From DATDPY01 sp964395765 (GTDB lineage Bacteria > Bacteroidota > Bacteroidia > Cytophagales > Cyclobacteriaceae): 22,531 bases of DNA. Made by a program: the position numbers and the translations under genes. Location: contig CAYNCU010000042.1 in the NCBI GenBank assembly GCA_964395765.1, positions 1-22,531 of the forward strand, in the 5' to 3' direction. Every line of letters starts with the position of its first letter. Positions within the stretch are counted from its first letter, which is position 1. Below, piece by piece: positions 16,072-22,531 of this stretch. Below the pieces are notes generated by a model. That model was not told the origin of the DNA. It saw only the letters and a program-made list of their open reading frames with translations, and did no database searches.

Positions 16072-17064
16072 CTATTCTTCCGGCGGATACCTGTCATCCC
16101 CAATCATTAAGCTATCTTCCGCCGGAGGAACTTCACGTGAGTAAACAGGATGATTGACCGGAATGTTTATTATAATGGATCCGGAAGGGTCCTTTATGGT
16201 CAGATGATTGGTTCGCAACCATGGGTTATATCGTTTTAACAACTTATAATTGAGGCCCAATGAAAGAGCATACTCGGCCAGATCCGGAATTGTTTTATCG
16301 ATTGTAATTTCTTTCAGTTTTTCCGGCTTATAGTACTGGTCATTTTTCACGTAAAATCCATATCGTTCAGGGTTGGTAAAAATTTCCTTGATTGCAAGAA
16401 TGCGAAAAATATATCGGGACGTTTCATCGTTCAATAAAAGATCGTAATAAGAATCCATTTTCTGCATTTCCATTGATTTATCCAAAGCATGCATTCCCAT
16501 ATTATAAGCAGCCGCAGCGTTAGTCCAGCTTCCGAATTTCTCCTTCGCTTTTAAGAGGAAAGTACAGGCTGCTTCAGTGGAACGAACGGGGTTGTATCTT
16601 TCATCAATCTCGCTGTTCACGGTCAGGCCAAGTTCTCTGGCCGAGCCTTCCGTCAATTGCCAGAAGCCAACGGCTCCCCGGGGAGATACCACATTTGAAA
16701 GACCGCTTTCGACGAGCGGCAAGTAAAGGAAATCGAGTGGAATATTATTTTCATTAAGTATTGGCGTCATAATCGGGAACCATCTTCCGCTTTTTTTCAT
16801 TAACAAAAGCGTATTGGAATGAAAATAAGCATTGGACAGTATTTCTTTGTCATACCGTTCCTTCAGGTCAATATCATTTAACGGCATCTTTTCCCCGGCG
16901 AAGCTCAGGTTATCAGGCATAGGATACGGTTGGGCAACGATGGCATGGACACTGTCAACGGGATTTCCGGCTTGGCCACCGGTATCAAAATAGGCTGAAA
17001 TAAAATATCCGGAAATAAAAATAATTACAAAAGCAGCGATAAGACCCGTATTTTTTTTAACCAT
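16072..17064 (-). CDS. Membrane-anchored lytic transglycosylase (SLT domain)
   Basis: This 330-residue protein has a single N-terminal membrane anchor (about 7-25), then a linker. A soluble-lytic-transglycosylase domain follows at about 105-225. The catalytic Glu is probably Glu119 in LPLVESGLSNVVSP, and the family motifs GAVGFWQLTEGSARELGL and AAAAYNMG come after it. The C-terminal part (about 255-315) looks LysM-like, so the whole resembles MltD of Bacteroidota. It should cleave peptidoglycan glycan strands in the periplasm with 1,6-anhydro ends. Its ATG overlaps the stop of the LOG gene by one base (TGATG), which suggests coupled translation. Its link to DNA repair through uvrA is probably only positional. 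Confidence 0.9.
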   Translation of the reverse strand: MVKKNTGLIAAFVIIFISGYFISAYFDTGGQAGNPVDSVHAIVAQPYPMPDNLSFAGEKMPLNDIDLKERYDKEILSNAYFHSNTLLLMKKSGRWFPIMTPILNENNIPLDFLYLPLVESGLSNVVSPRGAVGFWQLTEGSARELGLTVNSEIDERYNPVRSTEAACTFLLKAKEKFGSWTNAAAAYNMGMHALDKSMEMQKMDSYYDLLLNDETSRYIFRILAIKEIFTNPERYGFYVKNDQYYKPEKLKEITIDKTIPDLAEYALSLGLNYKLLKRYNPWLRTNHLTIKDPSGSIIINIPVNHPVYSREVPPAEDSLMIGDDRYPPEE

Positions 17065-17924
17065 CAGAAATTGGGGGATAACATATACTTTGTATAGAAT
17101 TCGTTAATTATTCCAACCGCTTCTTCCGGGGTATCAACCAGGTAAAAAAGGTCAAAATCGCCTTCACTAATATTGCCTTCTGTTTCGTATACGGTTTTTT
17201 CAAACCACTCAATCAGACCTTTCCAGTAATCCTTGCCCACCAGGACGATCGGGAACTGACCTATTTTTCTTGTTTGAATAAGCGTAAGCGCTTCAAATAT
17301 TTCATCCAGGGTTCCGAAACCGCCGGGCATTCCGATAAATCCCTGAGAATATCTTACAAACATAACTTTCCTGACAAAAAAATAATCAAAGGAAATCAGT
17401 TTATCCGGATCGATATAAATATTGTTTTCCTGTTCAAATGGAAGTTTGATATTCAGGCCCACGGATTTCCCACCTGCCTCACTGGCTCCCCGGTTCCCGG
17501 CTTCCATAATTCCGGGTCCGCCGCCCGTTATTACCCCGTAACCACTCTCTACCAGCAACCGGGCAATTTCCTCGGCAAGCTTATAGTATTTATTATCCTC
17601 TATTGTCCTGGCAGATCCGAATATGGTTATGCAAGGGCCAATCTTCGCCAGCTTTTCAAATCCTTCCACGAATTCCGCCATCATTTTAAATATTGCCCAG
17701 GAATCGGAACCTTTTACACTTGCCCAATCCTTCTCATCAAAGGCATCCCGAATTTTTTTTGCTTCCTCTCTTAATTCACGGACATGTTTCTTTTTCCGCT
17801 TTTCAATTAATGGATATCGGATCCCCTCTTTTTTATCCTTCATTTTAATCAACTCCACTTTCCCGTTTTTATTATCCGGAGATTTACTATTACTGGATTT
17901 ATTATTCCCGTTTTTTGCGTTCAT
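17064..17924 (-). CDS. LOG-family (TIGR00730-type) Rossmann-fold protein
   Basis: This 286-residue cytosolic protein has GGGPGIMEAGNRGA (134-147) and PGGFGTLDE (200-208), the paired motifs of LOG/TIGR00730 proteins. Many members cleave the N-glycosidic bond of nucleoside 5'-monophosphates, including cytokinin nucleotides. Others are wrongly called lysine decarboxylases. The first 30 residues are a loose Asn/Ser/Lys-rich tail not needed by the fold. Its ATG overlaps the epimerase stop by four bases (ATGA) and its stop overlaps the next ATG by one base. The sequence does not reveal which nucleotide is the substrate. Confidence 0.9.
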   Translation of the reverse strand: MNAKNGNNKSSNSKSPDNKNGKVELIKMKDKKEGIRYPLIEKRKKKHVRELREEAKKIRDAFDEKDWASVKGSDSWAIFKMMAEFVEGFEKLAKIGPCITIFGSARTIEDNKYYKLAEEIARLLVESGYGVITGGGPGIMEAGNRGASEAGGKSVGLNIKLPFEQENNIYIDPDKLISFDYFFVRKVMFVRYSQGFIGMPGGFGTLDEIFEALTLIQTRKIGQFPIVLVGKDYWKGLIEWFEKTVYETEGNISEGDFDLFYLVDTPEEAVGIINEFYTKYMLSPNF

Positions 17925-18835
17925 TTTTTCAATAAATCATTTAATGCCTCATTAATATTTTTATGTTCAAAGGTAAATCCCCTCGCTTCGATCTTTTCGC
18001 TGGATACGCGGTTACTGCCCAGGATCATTGAGGACATTTCTCCGTACATCAGCCGCATAATAAATGCCGGAACATTCGGCAGGAAAAACGGTTTATGCAT
18101 GGCATTGGCTATCGCCTTCATTAATTCCTTATTAGTTACCGGCGCAGGGCTTACCGCATTAAAGGTTCCTTCAAGAGAATCCTCCTTTAGGGCAAAAATA
18201 AACAAGCGGCAGAGATCATTAATGTGTATCCAACTGATGTATTGATCGCCATTCCCGATCCCGGCCGCCAGTCCCGATTTTACAACCGGGATTATTTTTT
18301 TAAGGAACACCCCATCCAGGCTTAATACAGGTCCATTACGAAAAATTACGGTTCTGATACCCAAGGATTTAATTTTGTTAGCAGAAGATTCCCATTCTTT
18401 AGTAACCACAGCAAGGAAATCATCCCCAGGTTTATTTCTATCCTCATTCACCAGAATAGATCCGGTATTCCATCCATAAAAAGTTGATCCTGAAGCGGAT
18501 ATAAATGTTTTAAGTTTTTTACCGGTGGCGGAAATCTGATTATATAATAATTCTGCCGTTTTTACCCGGCTATCCATAATTTCTTTTTTTCTCGCTGCTG
18601 ACCACTTTTTTTCACCTGTATTGACGCCTGCCAGGTGAATAATATGATCGGCAAAGGAAATGGATTCAGGGTCAATGGAGTTTTTATTTATATCCCAGGC
18701 CCAGGATTTTACAGGTCCGTGAACATTGCTTTTTCTTGAAAGAATTCCAACCTCATATCCCTGATCCTCCAGCAAGGGGATCAAGTGTCGGCCAATCATC
18801 CCGCTTCCGCCGGTTATCAGTACATGGTCTGCCAT
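17921..18835 (-). CDS. TIGR01777-type NAD(P)-dependent epimerase (SDR39U1-like)
   Basis: This 304-residue protein begins with the Rossmann motif ITGGSGMIG (7-15). It continues with HLAGVNTG, typical of extended short-chain dehydrogenases. A C-terminal domain related to DUF1731 ends it (from about FLPNVPAFIMRLMYGEMS, then SSEKIEARGFTFE). The family is linked by name to cell-division inhibitor SulA, but that label has weak support and the reaction is unknown. It is the first gene of the epimerase-LOG-transglycosylase-uvrA row. The ATG at 18835 lies only 18 bases after a strong hairpin. A TAACTTTC sequence just before it could be a -7 element, which would leave almost no leader. Confidence 0.9.
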   Translation of the reverse strand: MADHVLITGGSGMIGRHLIPLLEDQGYEVGILSRKSNVHGPVKSWAWDINKNSIDPESISFADHIIHLAGVNTGEKKWSAARKKEIMDSRVKTAELLYNQISATGKKLKTFISASGSTFYGWNTGSILVNEDRNKPGDDFLAVVTKEWESSANKIKSLGIRTVIFRNGPVLSLDGVFLKKIIPVVKSGLAAGIGNGDQYISWIHINDLCRLFIFALKEDSLEGTFNAVSPAPVTNKELMKAIANAMHKPFFLPNVPAFIMRLMYGEMSSMILGSNRVSSEKIEARGFTFEHKNINEALNDLLKK

Positions 18836-18853
18836 TCATTGAAAGTTAGGTAT

Positions 18854-18891
18854 AAAAAAAAATAAAGCTAAAATTAGCTTTATTTTTTTTT
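18854..18891 (-). terminator. Intrinsic terminator after the YwqK-like gene
   Basis: Perfect 17-base arms enclose a four-base loop. Each arm holds TAAAGCTA (or its complement) flanked by nine A or T bases. Read on the minus strand it ends in a run of nine T bases. It starts about 28 bases after the stop of the MORN-repeat gene and separates it from the epimerase operon. The A/T flanks make it work in principle in both directions. Confidence 0.85.
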
Positions 18892-18919
18892 AATAGTGAA
18901 AGTATCTTACTCTAAAGCA

Positions 18920-19390
18920 TCAGAAGGCCTCGGCGTAATTTTCTTCTTTTGTCATTTTGCCATTTTCGTCAAAAATCTGCCAGTTGCCTGTCTTCCTTCC
19001 GTTATCATAAAACATGAGACAACGGAGAACGCCGTTGGAATCCCAAACTTGCCATTTACCATCTTTAACACCGTCCTTAAAATGGATCTCATTAATTTTG
19101 TTTCCATTCCCATCCCATTTCAACCAACGGCCATCTTTCGAACCATTTGAGTATAATCCGGTCTCAACAATTTTTCCCTGAGTATTATAGGCAACAAATT
19201 CACCATCCTTAAGCCCATCCTTAAACGTTATTTCTTCCTTTACGAGTCCGTTGCTGAAGGTTGATATATATTTTCCATTCAATGAAGATCCGTCTTTATT
19301 GAATGCGATGCCGTTTACTTCGGTAAAATCCTGCGCATTAATTATTAATGGCAGGATGAATATCATTGCTATTAAGAATATCCTTTTCAT
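18920..19390 (-). CDS. Exported MORN-repeat (YwqK-like) protein
   Basis: This 156-residue protein has a Sec signal peptide (cut near INAQ, residue 20). The mature part is a series of four or five beta-hairpin repeats of about 22 residues with the pattern KDGxKDGxWxxWDxNG, seen at about 58-145. This is the MORN_2 or YwqK repeat, common in exported Bacteroidota proteins. Database names call it a toxin-antitoxin YwqK antitoxin. No toxin gene is adjacent and the signal peptide speaks against that role. Function is unknown. It ends in an intrinsic terminator and has its own upstream direct repeats, so it is probably a single-gene unit. Confidence 0.85.
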   Translation of the reverse strand: MKRIFLIAMIFILPLIINAQDFTEVNGIAFNKDGSSLNGKYISTFSNGLVKEEITFKDGLKDGEFVAYNTQGKIVETGLYSNGSKDGRWLKWDGNGNKINEIHFKDGVKDGKWQVWDSNGVLRCLMFYDNGRKTGNWQIFDENGKMTKEENYAEAF

Positions 19391-19442
19391 TTTAATATTA
19401 TCTAAATATTAACCAAAAATCCTCTTTCTATCTAATCCGGCA

Positions 19443-19478
19443 CAAATATTAGATCAATGTTAAGAAAATGTTAAGAAA
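19443..19478 (-). promoter_or_regulatory. Pho-box-like direct repeat upstream of the YwqK-like gene
   Basis: On the minus strand there are two exact copies of TTAACA (19474-19469 and 19463-19458) with five bases between, inside two exact tandem 11-base units (19457-19478). Bacillus PhoP boxes have the form TTAACA-N5-TTAACA. Six bases further on is TAATATTTG (19451-19443), one base longer than the -7 consensus. No -33 TTTG is present, which suits an activator-driven promoter. The identity of the regulator is inferred only. Confidence 0.5.
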
Positions 19479-19541
19479 AATGCAATGGAAAACGCACTTA
19501 TTAAAGCGTAAACGGGGTTTAAGAAAAGGTAAATTCAGTAT

Positions 19542-19859
19542 TTACTTCAATGAAACCAGAAGAGGTTCACTGTTGCGGTTAAGGTTATAATTATCGATGC
19601 TGGCCGATTGGTAGGATACAAATGAAATTTTGACATGATACGAACCGGGTTTTACGTTTTTAAAATCGAAATCCCCGTTAAAATCCGTAAAAATCTGCTT
19701 ATCTAATTCAACAATGGTTACCGTTGCGCCGGTTATAGGCTCACCTGTCGCATCTTCAACAACAGTACCCCGGAAGTCACAAACCGAATTCTCAGGAGTG
19801 GATGAAGGCGGATTGCTAAAAGCAAAAACAGCTATAAATGCAACCAGTTTCAGAATCAT
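19542..19859 (-). CDS. Small exported protein with carboxypeptidase-regulatory-like domain
   Basis: This 105-residue protein has a short hydrophobic N-terminus (about 3-14) that should direct export. One CarboxypepD_reg-like beta-sandwich follows at about 25-105, recognised by FRGTVVEDATGEPITGATV, then DFNGDFDFKNVKPGSYHVKISFVSY in two steps. This domain usually stands at the N-terminus of TonB-dependent receptors of the SusC type. Here it stands alone, and no receptor frame follows. It may be a free-standing binding domain or a remnant. Gaps of 97 and 151 bases separate it from its neighbours. No Shine-Dalgarno sequence is visible at ATG 19859. Confidence 0.82.
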   Translation of the reverse strand: MILKLVAFIAVFAFSNPPSSTPENSVCDFRGTVVEDATGEPITGATVTIVELDKQIFTDFNGDFDFKNVKPGSYHVKISFVSYQSASIDNYNLNRNSEPLLVSLK

Positions 19860-19956
19860 GCTGCAAGTCTAACAGGTTAAAGAATAGTTACAATCAAAGA
19901 GATATTTATGAAATTATTACATAATTATTATGCCAATGTTAAGCAACTAATTACGA

Positions 19957-20538
19957 TCAAAGCGGGTTTAAACTTTCGTTCAGGGAATCAAGCTGGGTAT
20001 CGATCCACATTTTTTTATCATTATCAAATTTTGTTCGTTCATCAGGGAATTCTATAAACCGGTCATTTTGAAATTTGGAATAATACATTGTCATATCTCC
20101 TCCTTTAATCATGCGGTTAAACAGGAACCAGCCTCTTTTTATCAAAGTATCTTCAGGCATTTTCCAGGTACGAAAAATCTCATCATATTCCTGCAGTTTT
20201 CCCTGTTCATCAATTTTTATGATACCCCCGATTCCTTCTTTCATCGGCGTAATGCTGATTGCGGATAGCGTGATAAAGAAGTAATTGACACTATCGGTGG
20301 GGTAATAGTATAATAATCGGCACTGATTAGCGGCATTTGCATAATACCAGTCAAATTTAGAATCAAATTTTGTTGCTTGCGTAGAGTGTGGCGGGATCTT
20401 AGCCGAATAACGGATGGTTTTTTCTATAATGTTTTTTTGCTGATCTTTCGATAAATAATTAACGGGATCATAAATCTCTTTGTTAGAACAGCCCAGTAAA
20501 ATAACCAGAATTATAAAAGGGAATTTTGGATGAGTCAT
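19957..20538 (-). CDS. Unrecognised lipoprotein
   Basis: This 193-residue protein has a lipoprotein signal: a hydrophobic run from about residue 6 and a lipobox ILLGC with Cys at about 17, followed by Ser-Asn. The mature part is mixed alpha/beta with many Tyr and Lys residues, including AANQCRLLYYYPTDSVNYFF (about 70-90). It has no motif I recognise and no further membrane segment. A terminator just upstream (20580-20608) separates it from the beta-helix gene, so it must have its own promoter in the 42 bases before ATG 20538 or depend on readthrough. It could be a lineage-specific outer membrane or periplasmic lipoprotein. Confidence 0.75.
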   Translation of the reverse strand: MTHPKFPFIILVILLGCSNKEIYDPVNYLSKDQQKNIIEKTIRYSAKIPPHSTQATKFDSKFDWYYANAANQCRLLYYYPTDSVNYFFITLSAISITPMKEGIGGIIKIDEQGKLQEYDEIFRTWKMPEDTLIKRGWFLFNRMIKGGDMTMYYSKFQNDRFIEFPDERTKFDNDKKMWIDTQLDSLNESLNPL

Positions 20539-20579
20539 TATTTCTTCAATTAAAAAGAATATATACCGCGATTATAAAT

Positions 20580-20608
20580 AAAAAGCCCGAAAAGCATCCG
20601 GGCTTTTT
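20580..20608 (-). terminator. Intrinsic terminator after the beta-helix lipoprotein gene
   Basis: Perfect 10-base arms AAAAAGCCCG and CGGGCTTTTT enclose a nine-base loop. On the minus strand the stem ends in TTTTTATTTAT. It lies 20 bases after the stop codon at 20628. Confidence 0.88.
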
Positions 20609-20627
20609 ATTGGTTCAATTCATAGAA

Positions 20628-22307
20628 CTAAAACCCATAATCTGTACTATTCGGATCAAAGTTAGTCCAGCCCGTCATCCAGTTGTCGGTAGCATTAAAG
20701 GCGCCGACATAGGTAACGGTTTTGTCAATCAACCTGGAATCGTCCGGAAGCGTAACACCAGCTGTTAATAAAGGTGAGTTCGCAGCCAATAATGATGGCG
20801 GTTGAGTTAAATCAGCAACGCCGCTGAGGCCGGCCCATTTGTCGGACAAGTCAACTTTGCTGATCGGGCTTTCAATCCAGTTGTTTACAAAAAATCCTGC
20901 AGTATCATAAGGATCAGTAGTCTTGGGAGCGACCGTCACTACAGGTCCAAGTATTCTTCCGATATAATTTCCTTTAAATACACAGCCGGCATTTGTATTC
21001 TGGAAGTACACTCCATCTAATTTACTTTGGCCAATAAAAGCGCAATTATAAACCTGCAGTGCTGTGTTTCTGCGTAAATGCGCCCCATGAGCATAATTGT
21101 TATTCACAGCACTTGCGCTCAAGGCTCCATTACTCAATGCGGCAAAGGTCCAGGGTCCGAAGAAAGAAACGTTTGCAAATAAAGCAGAAGTCAAAGGGGT
21201 GTTATCATCGCCTTGCGCATCATTGTCGGATTCAAAACCGTTGGACTGAGATTTATCCGCCTGGTTTGGATCTCTGAAGCTTACCAGGAACTGACCACCG
21301 CCATGGAAACCGAAATCCGTATCATATTCATCATCCCATCCCCTGAAAGCCACCATATGATGAACGAAAATGCTTCCGCCAAACCATTCGTATGAGTCAT
21401 CACCAGAGTATGAAACCTGTACATGATCTACTTTGGTTTTGTTCCCGACACTACCGAAAGTAAGGCCGTTTATTTCATTATCAGTAGAGAGAGCAATCCC
21501 GGCAAATTCAATCCGGCAATATTCGAATTCTCCGGAATTATCATCTTCGGCGGTACCACCGAACAAACCATTGTCGCCACCGCCTGATCCCGGAGTAATA
21601 CCTTCAATCGGCTGACTTGCGCTCTGGTTATTGGGAGCTTTCCCCAGAAGGATTACGCCGCCCCAGTCTCCGTAATTTCTAAATCCCATCGGGGCAGTTG
21701 ACGTAAAGACAATAACGCTGTCAGGTGTTCCTATGGCATGGATTTTTGCACCACGGCTTATACAAAGAGCACCCTTGGTAGCTTTATCGCCAAAAATAAT
21801 GGTGCCGGCATCAATAGTTAATTCCGCACCGGATACTACAAATACATTTCCTTTTAACAAATAGTGATTATCAGCGGTCCAATGGGTATTGGTGGTTATA
21901 TTGGCATCAACCGTTATAGTCTGAATCGGTTTCGCAGTTACGGAAATAGTTGCGGACGATGATGATGTCTGAGGTGTTGACTGTTTATCGGTAACTGTAA
22001 AACTCAGAGCCAAATCCCCTACCGCCTGATCATCAGGAATGGCATAGTCATAAGAAAAGGCATCCGTTTTTGTGTCGGTGGAATAGGTTTTAACATTAGT
22101 TCCATCGGCAAGGTCGGCATCAGCAGTAACTGCTATTGAAAAAGTAACTGTGTTACCCGGGCTTTCCTGAGTACTAGCCGGTGTTACAACAATTGTTGGT
22201 GCAGCAAATGCGGGATTATTGTCTTTCTTACTGCATGCAGAAAATATTCCGATCATGCTAATCAGAAAAACAAAAAACAATAATAAGGGCGACAAACTCT
22301 TTTTCAT
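20628..22307 (-). CDS. Large exported lipoprotein with beta-helix-type repeats
   Basis: From ATG 22307 the protein has 559 residues and a lipobox FSAC with the lipidated Cys at 25. A frame from TTG 22331 would add eight residues before the signal peptide and is not preferred. Residues about 35-125 form Ig/cadherin-like sheets. The rest matches a Bacteroidota family of right-handed beta-helix proteins: ILDG-type entry (YLLKGNVFVV), AELTIDAGTIIFGD, WGGVILLGKAP, GLFGGTAEDDNSGEFEYCRIEF, EINGLTFG and DDSYEWFGGSIF. Such genes are often beside TonB-dependent receptors. They are sometimes mislabelled as multidrug transporters, but no membrane helices are present. Function is unknown; surface binding of a nutrient is a reasonable guess. 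It ends at a strong terminator and has its own promoter. Confidence 0.88.
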   Translation of the reverse strand: MKKSLSPLLLFFVFLISMIGIFSACSKKDNNPAFAAPTIVVTPASTQESPGNTVTFSIAVTADADLADGTNVKTYSTDTKTDAFSYDYAIPDDQAVGDLALSFTVTDKQSTPQTSSSSATISVTAKPIQTITVDANITTNTHWTADNHYLLKGNVFVVSGAELTIDAGTIIFGDKATKGALCISRGAKIHAIGTPDSVIVFTSTAPMGFRNYGDWGGVILLGKAPNNQSASQPIEGITPGSGGGDNGLFGGTAEDDNSGEFEYCRIEFAGIALSTDNEINGLTFGSVGNKTKVDHVQVSYSGDDSYEWFGGSIFVHHMVAFRGWDDEYDTDFGFHGGGQFLVSFRDPNQADKSQSNGFESDNDAQGDDNTPLTSALFANVSFFGPWTFAALSNGALSASAVNNNYAHGAHLRRNTALQVYNCAFIGQSKLDGVYFQNTNAGCVFKGNYIGRILGPVVTVAPKTTDPYDTAGFFVNNWIESPISKVDLSDKWAGLSGVADLTQPPSLLAANSPLLTAGVTLPDDSRLIDKTVTYVGAFNATDNWMTGWTNFDPNSTDYGF

Positions 22308-22357
22308 GTTTTCGGTTTTAGATTTTAACAATAATTAACTTAATTTAACTCTTGCGG

Positions 22358-22402
22358 CAAATGTAGATATACAGTATTACGAGGCTGTTAAGCGGTCATT
22401 AA
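22358..22402 (-). promoter_or_regulatory. Promoter of the beta-helix lipoprotein gene with 11-base direct repeat
   Basis: TACATTTG (22365-22358, minus strand) is an exact TAnnTTTG -7 element about 50 bases before ATG 22307. Twenty bases upstream is TTAACA (22391-22386), preceded at 11-base spacing by TTAATG (22402-22397). No TTTG -33 element is present. The layout suggests an OmpR/PhoB-type activator site replacing the -33 element. Confidence 0.5.
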
Positions 22403-22531
22403 CTATTAATAAAATCGGAAAGACTTAACCTTTCAATAATTCATATTTGAAAATATCCGTTAATAATTTCTTAATAATAAAATAAGGATTATGTAATTCG
22501 GCCGGCGGTAATCGATTTGCAATATCAAATA
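22403..22531. other. AT-rich upstream region with a second TTAA repeat pair
   Basis: No coding frame is seen here. On the minus strand TTAAGA (22474-22469) and TTAACG (22463-22458) are again 11 bases apart. On the plus strand the same bases read TTAATA-N5-TTAATA. This could serve the lipoprotein gene or a divergent gene beyond the right edge. Confidence 0.35.

Noticed and set aside
17274..17774. A 166-codon plus-strand open frame
   Set aside because: It lies wholly antisense to the LOG-family gene, which has clear motifs and tight operon junctions. The predicted protein has no family features.
17064..17924. Lysine decarboxylase or dedicated cytokinin synthesis
   Set aside because: The GGGPGIMEA and PGGFGTLDE motifs define LOG proteins in general. 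Nothing nearby suggests cytokinin synthesis, and the decarboxylase name is a known misannotation.
18920..19390. Toxin-antitoxin module suggested by the YwqK antitoxin name
   Set aside because: The protein has a Sec signal peptide and no toxin-like gene is adjacent, so the label reflects the repeat family only.
1..22531. CRISPR arrays, insertion sequences, integrases, tRNA or rRNA genes
   Set aside because: No spaced repeats, transposase motifs, terminal inverted repeats or RNA gene signatures were seen on either strand.

Overview
The window comes from a Bacteroidota chromosome. The main evidence is a type IX secretion / gliding motor gene set (porP, gldK, gldL, gldM, gldN), which is confined to this phylum. 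Supporting signs are a LytS/LytTR pair of Bacteroidota type, TAnnTTTG-like -7 promoter elements, mostly weak or absent Shine-Dalgarno sequences, and many small lipoproteins. Base composition is moderately AT-rich. The order cannot be fixed from this window. No rRNA, tRNA, CRISPR array, insertion sequence or phage gene was recognised, so this looks like a stable chromosomal region.

Region 1 (1-9444, all minus strand). Transcription runs right to left: an Omp85/BamA-like outer membrane protein, a DUF4271 membrane protein, a uroporphyrinogen-III synthase (hemD), porP, gldK, gldL, gldM and gldN. gldN is cut by the left edge, probably within a few codons of its end. The first three genes are tightly packed. 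The gld genes form a second tight block after a 191-base gap, which holds a possible promoter. GldL and GldM form the proton-driven inner membrane motor. The GldK lipoprotein and GldN form a periplasmic ring at the outer membrane. PorP is a beta-barrel partner. The Omp85 and DUF4271 proteins have no settled place in this machine and are the best candidates for unexplored biology here.

Region 2 (9479-12853). hemW (radical-SAM heme chaperone) and a small TerB-like protein are on the plus strand. They converge on a minus-strand two-component system, a LytS-type histidine kinase and a LytTR response regulator whose genes overlap by 20 bases.

Region 3 (13190-18835, minus strand). This is a housekeeping operon: a TIGR01777-type epimerase, a LOG-family protein, a membrane-anchored lytic transglycosylase and uvrA. 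The first three overlap by 4 bases and 1 base, and uvrA follows after 29 bases. A strong A/T-flanked hairpin precedes the operon and a 10-bp hairpin closes it.

Region 4 (18920-22531, minus strand) is a set of single, separately spaced genes for exported proteins: a MORN-repeat (YwqK-like) protein, a small carboxypeptidase-regulatory-like domain protein, an unrecognised lipoprotein and a large beta-helix-type lipoprotein. Two of these genes are preceded by TTAA-type direct repeats with 11-base spacing, the pattern bound by PhoB/PhoP (OmpR-family) regulators. A shared, possibly phosphate-responsive, control is therefore plausible but unproven.

The two observations most worth following are the contiguous Omp85-DUF4271-HemD-PorP-GldKLMN cluster, and a 12-base perfect match to the anti-Shine-Dalgarno complement directly before gldN, in a phylum that rarely uses such signals.
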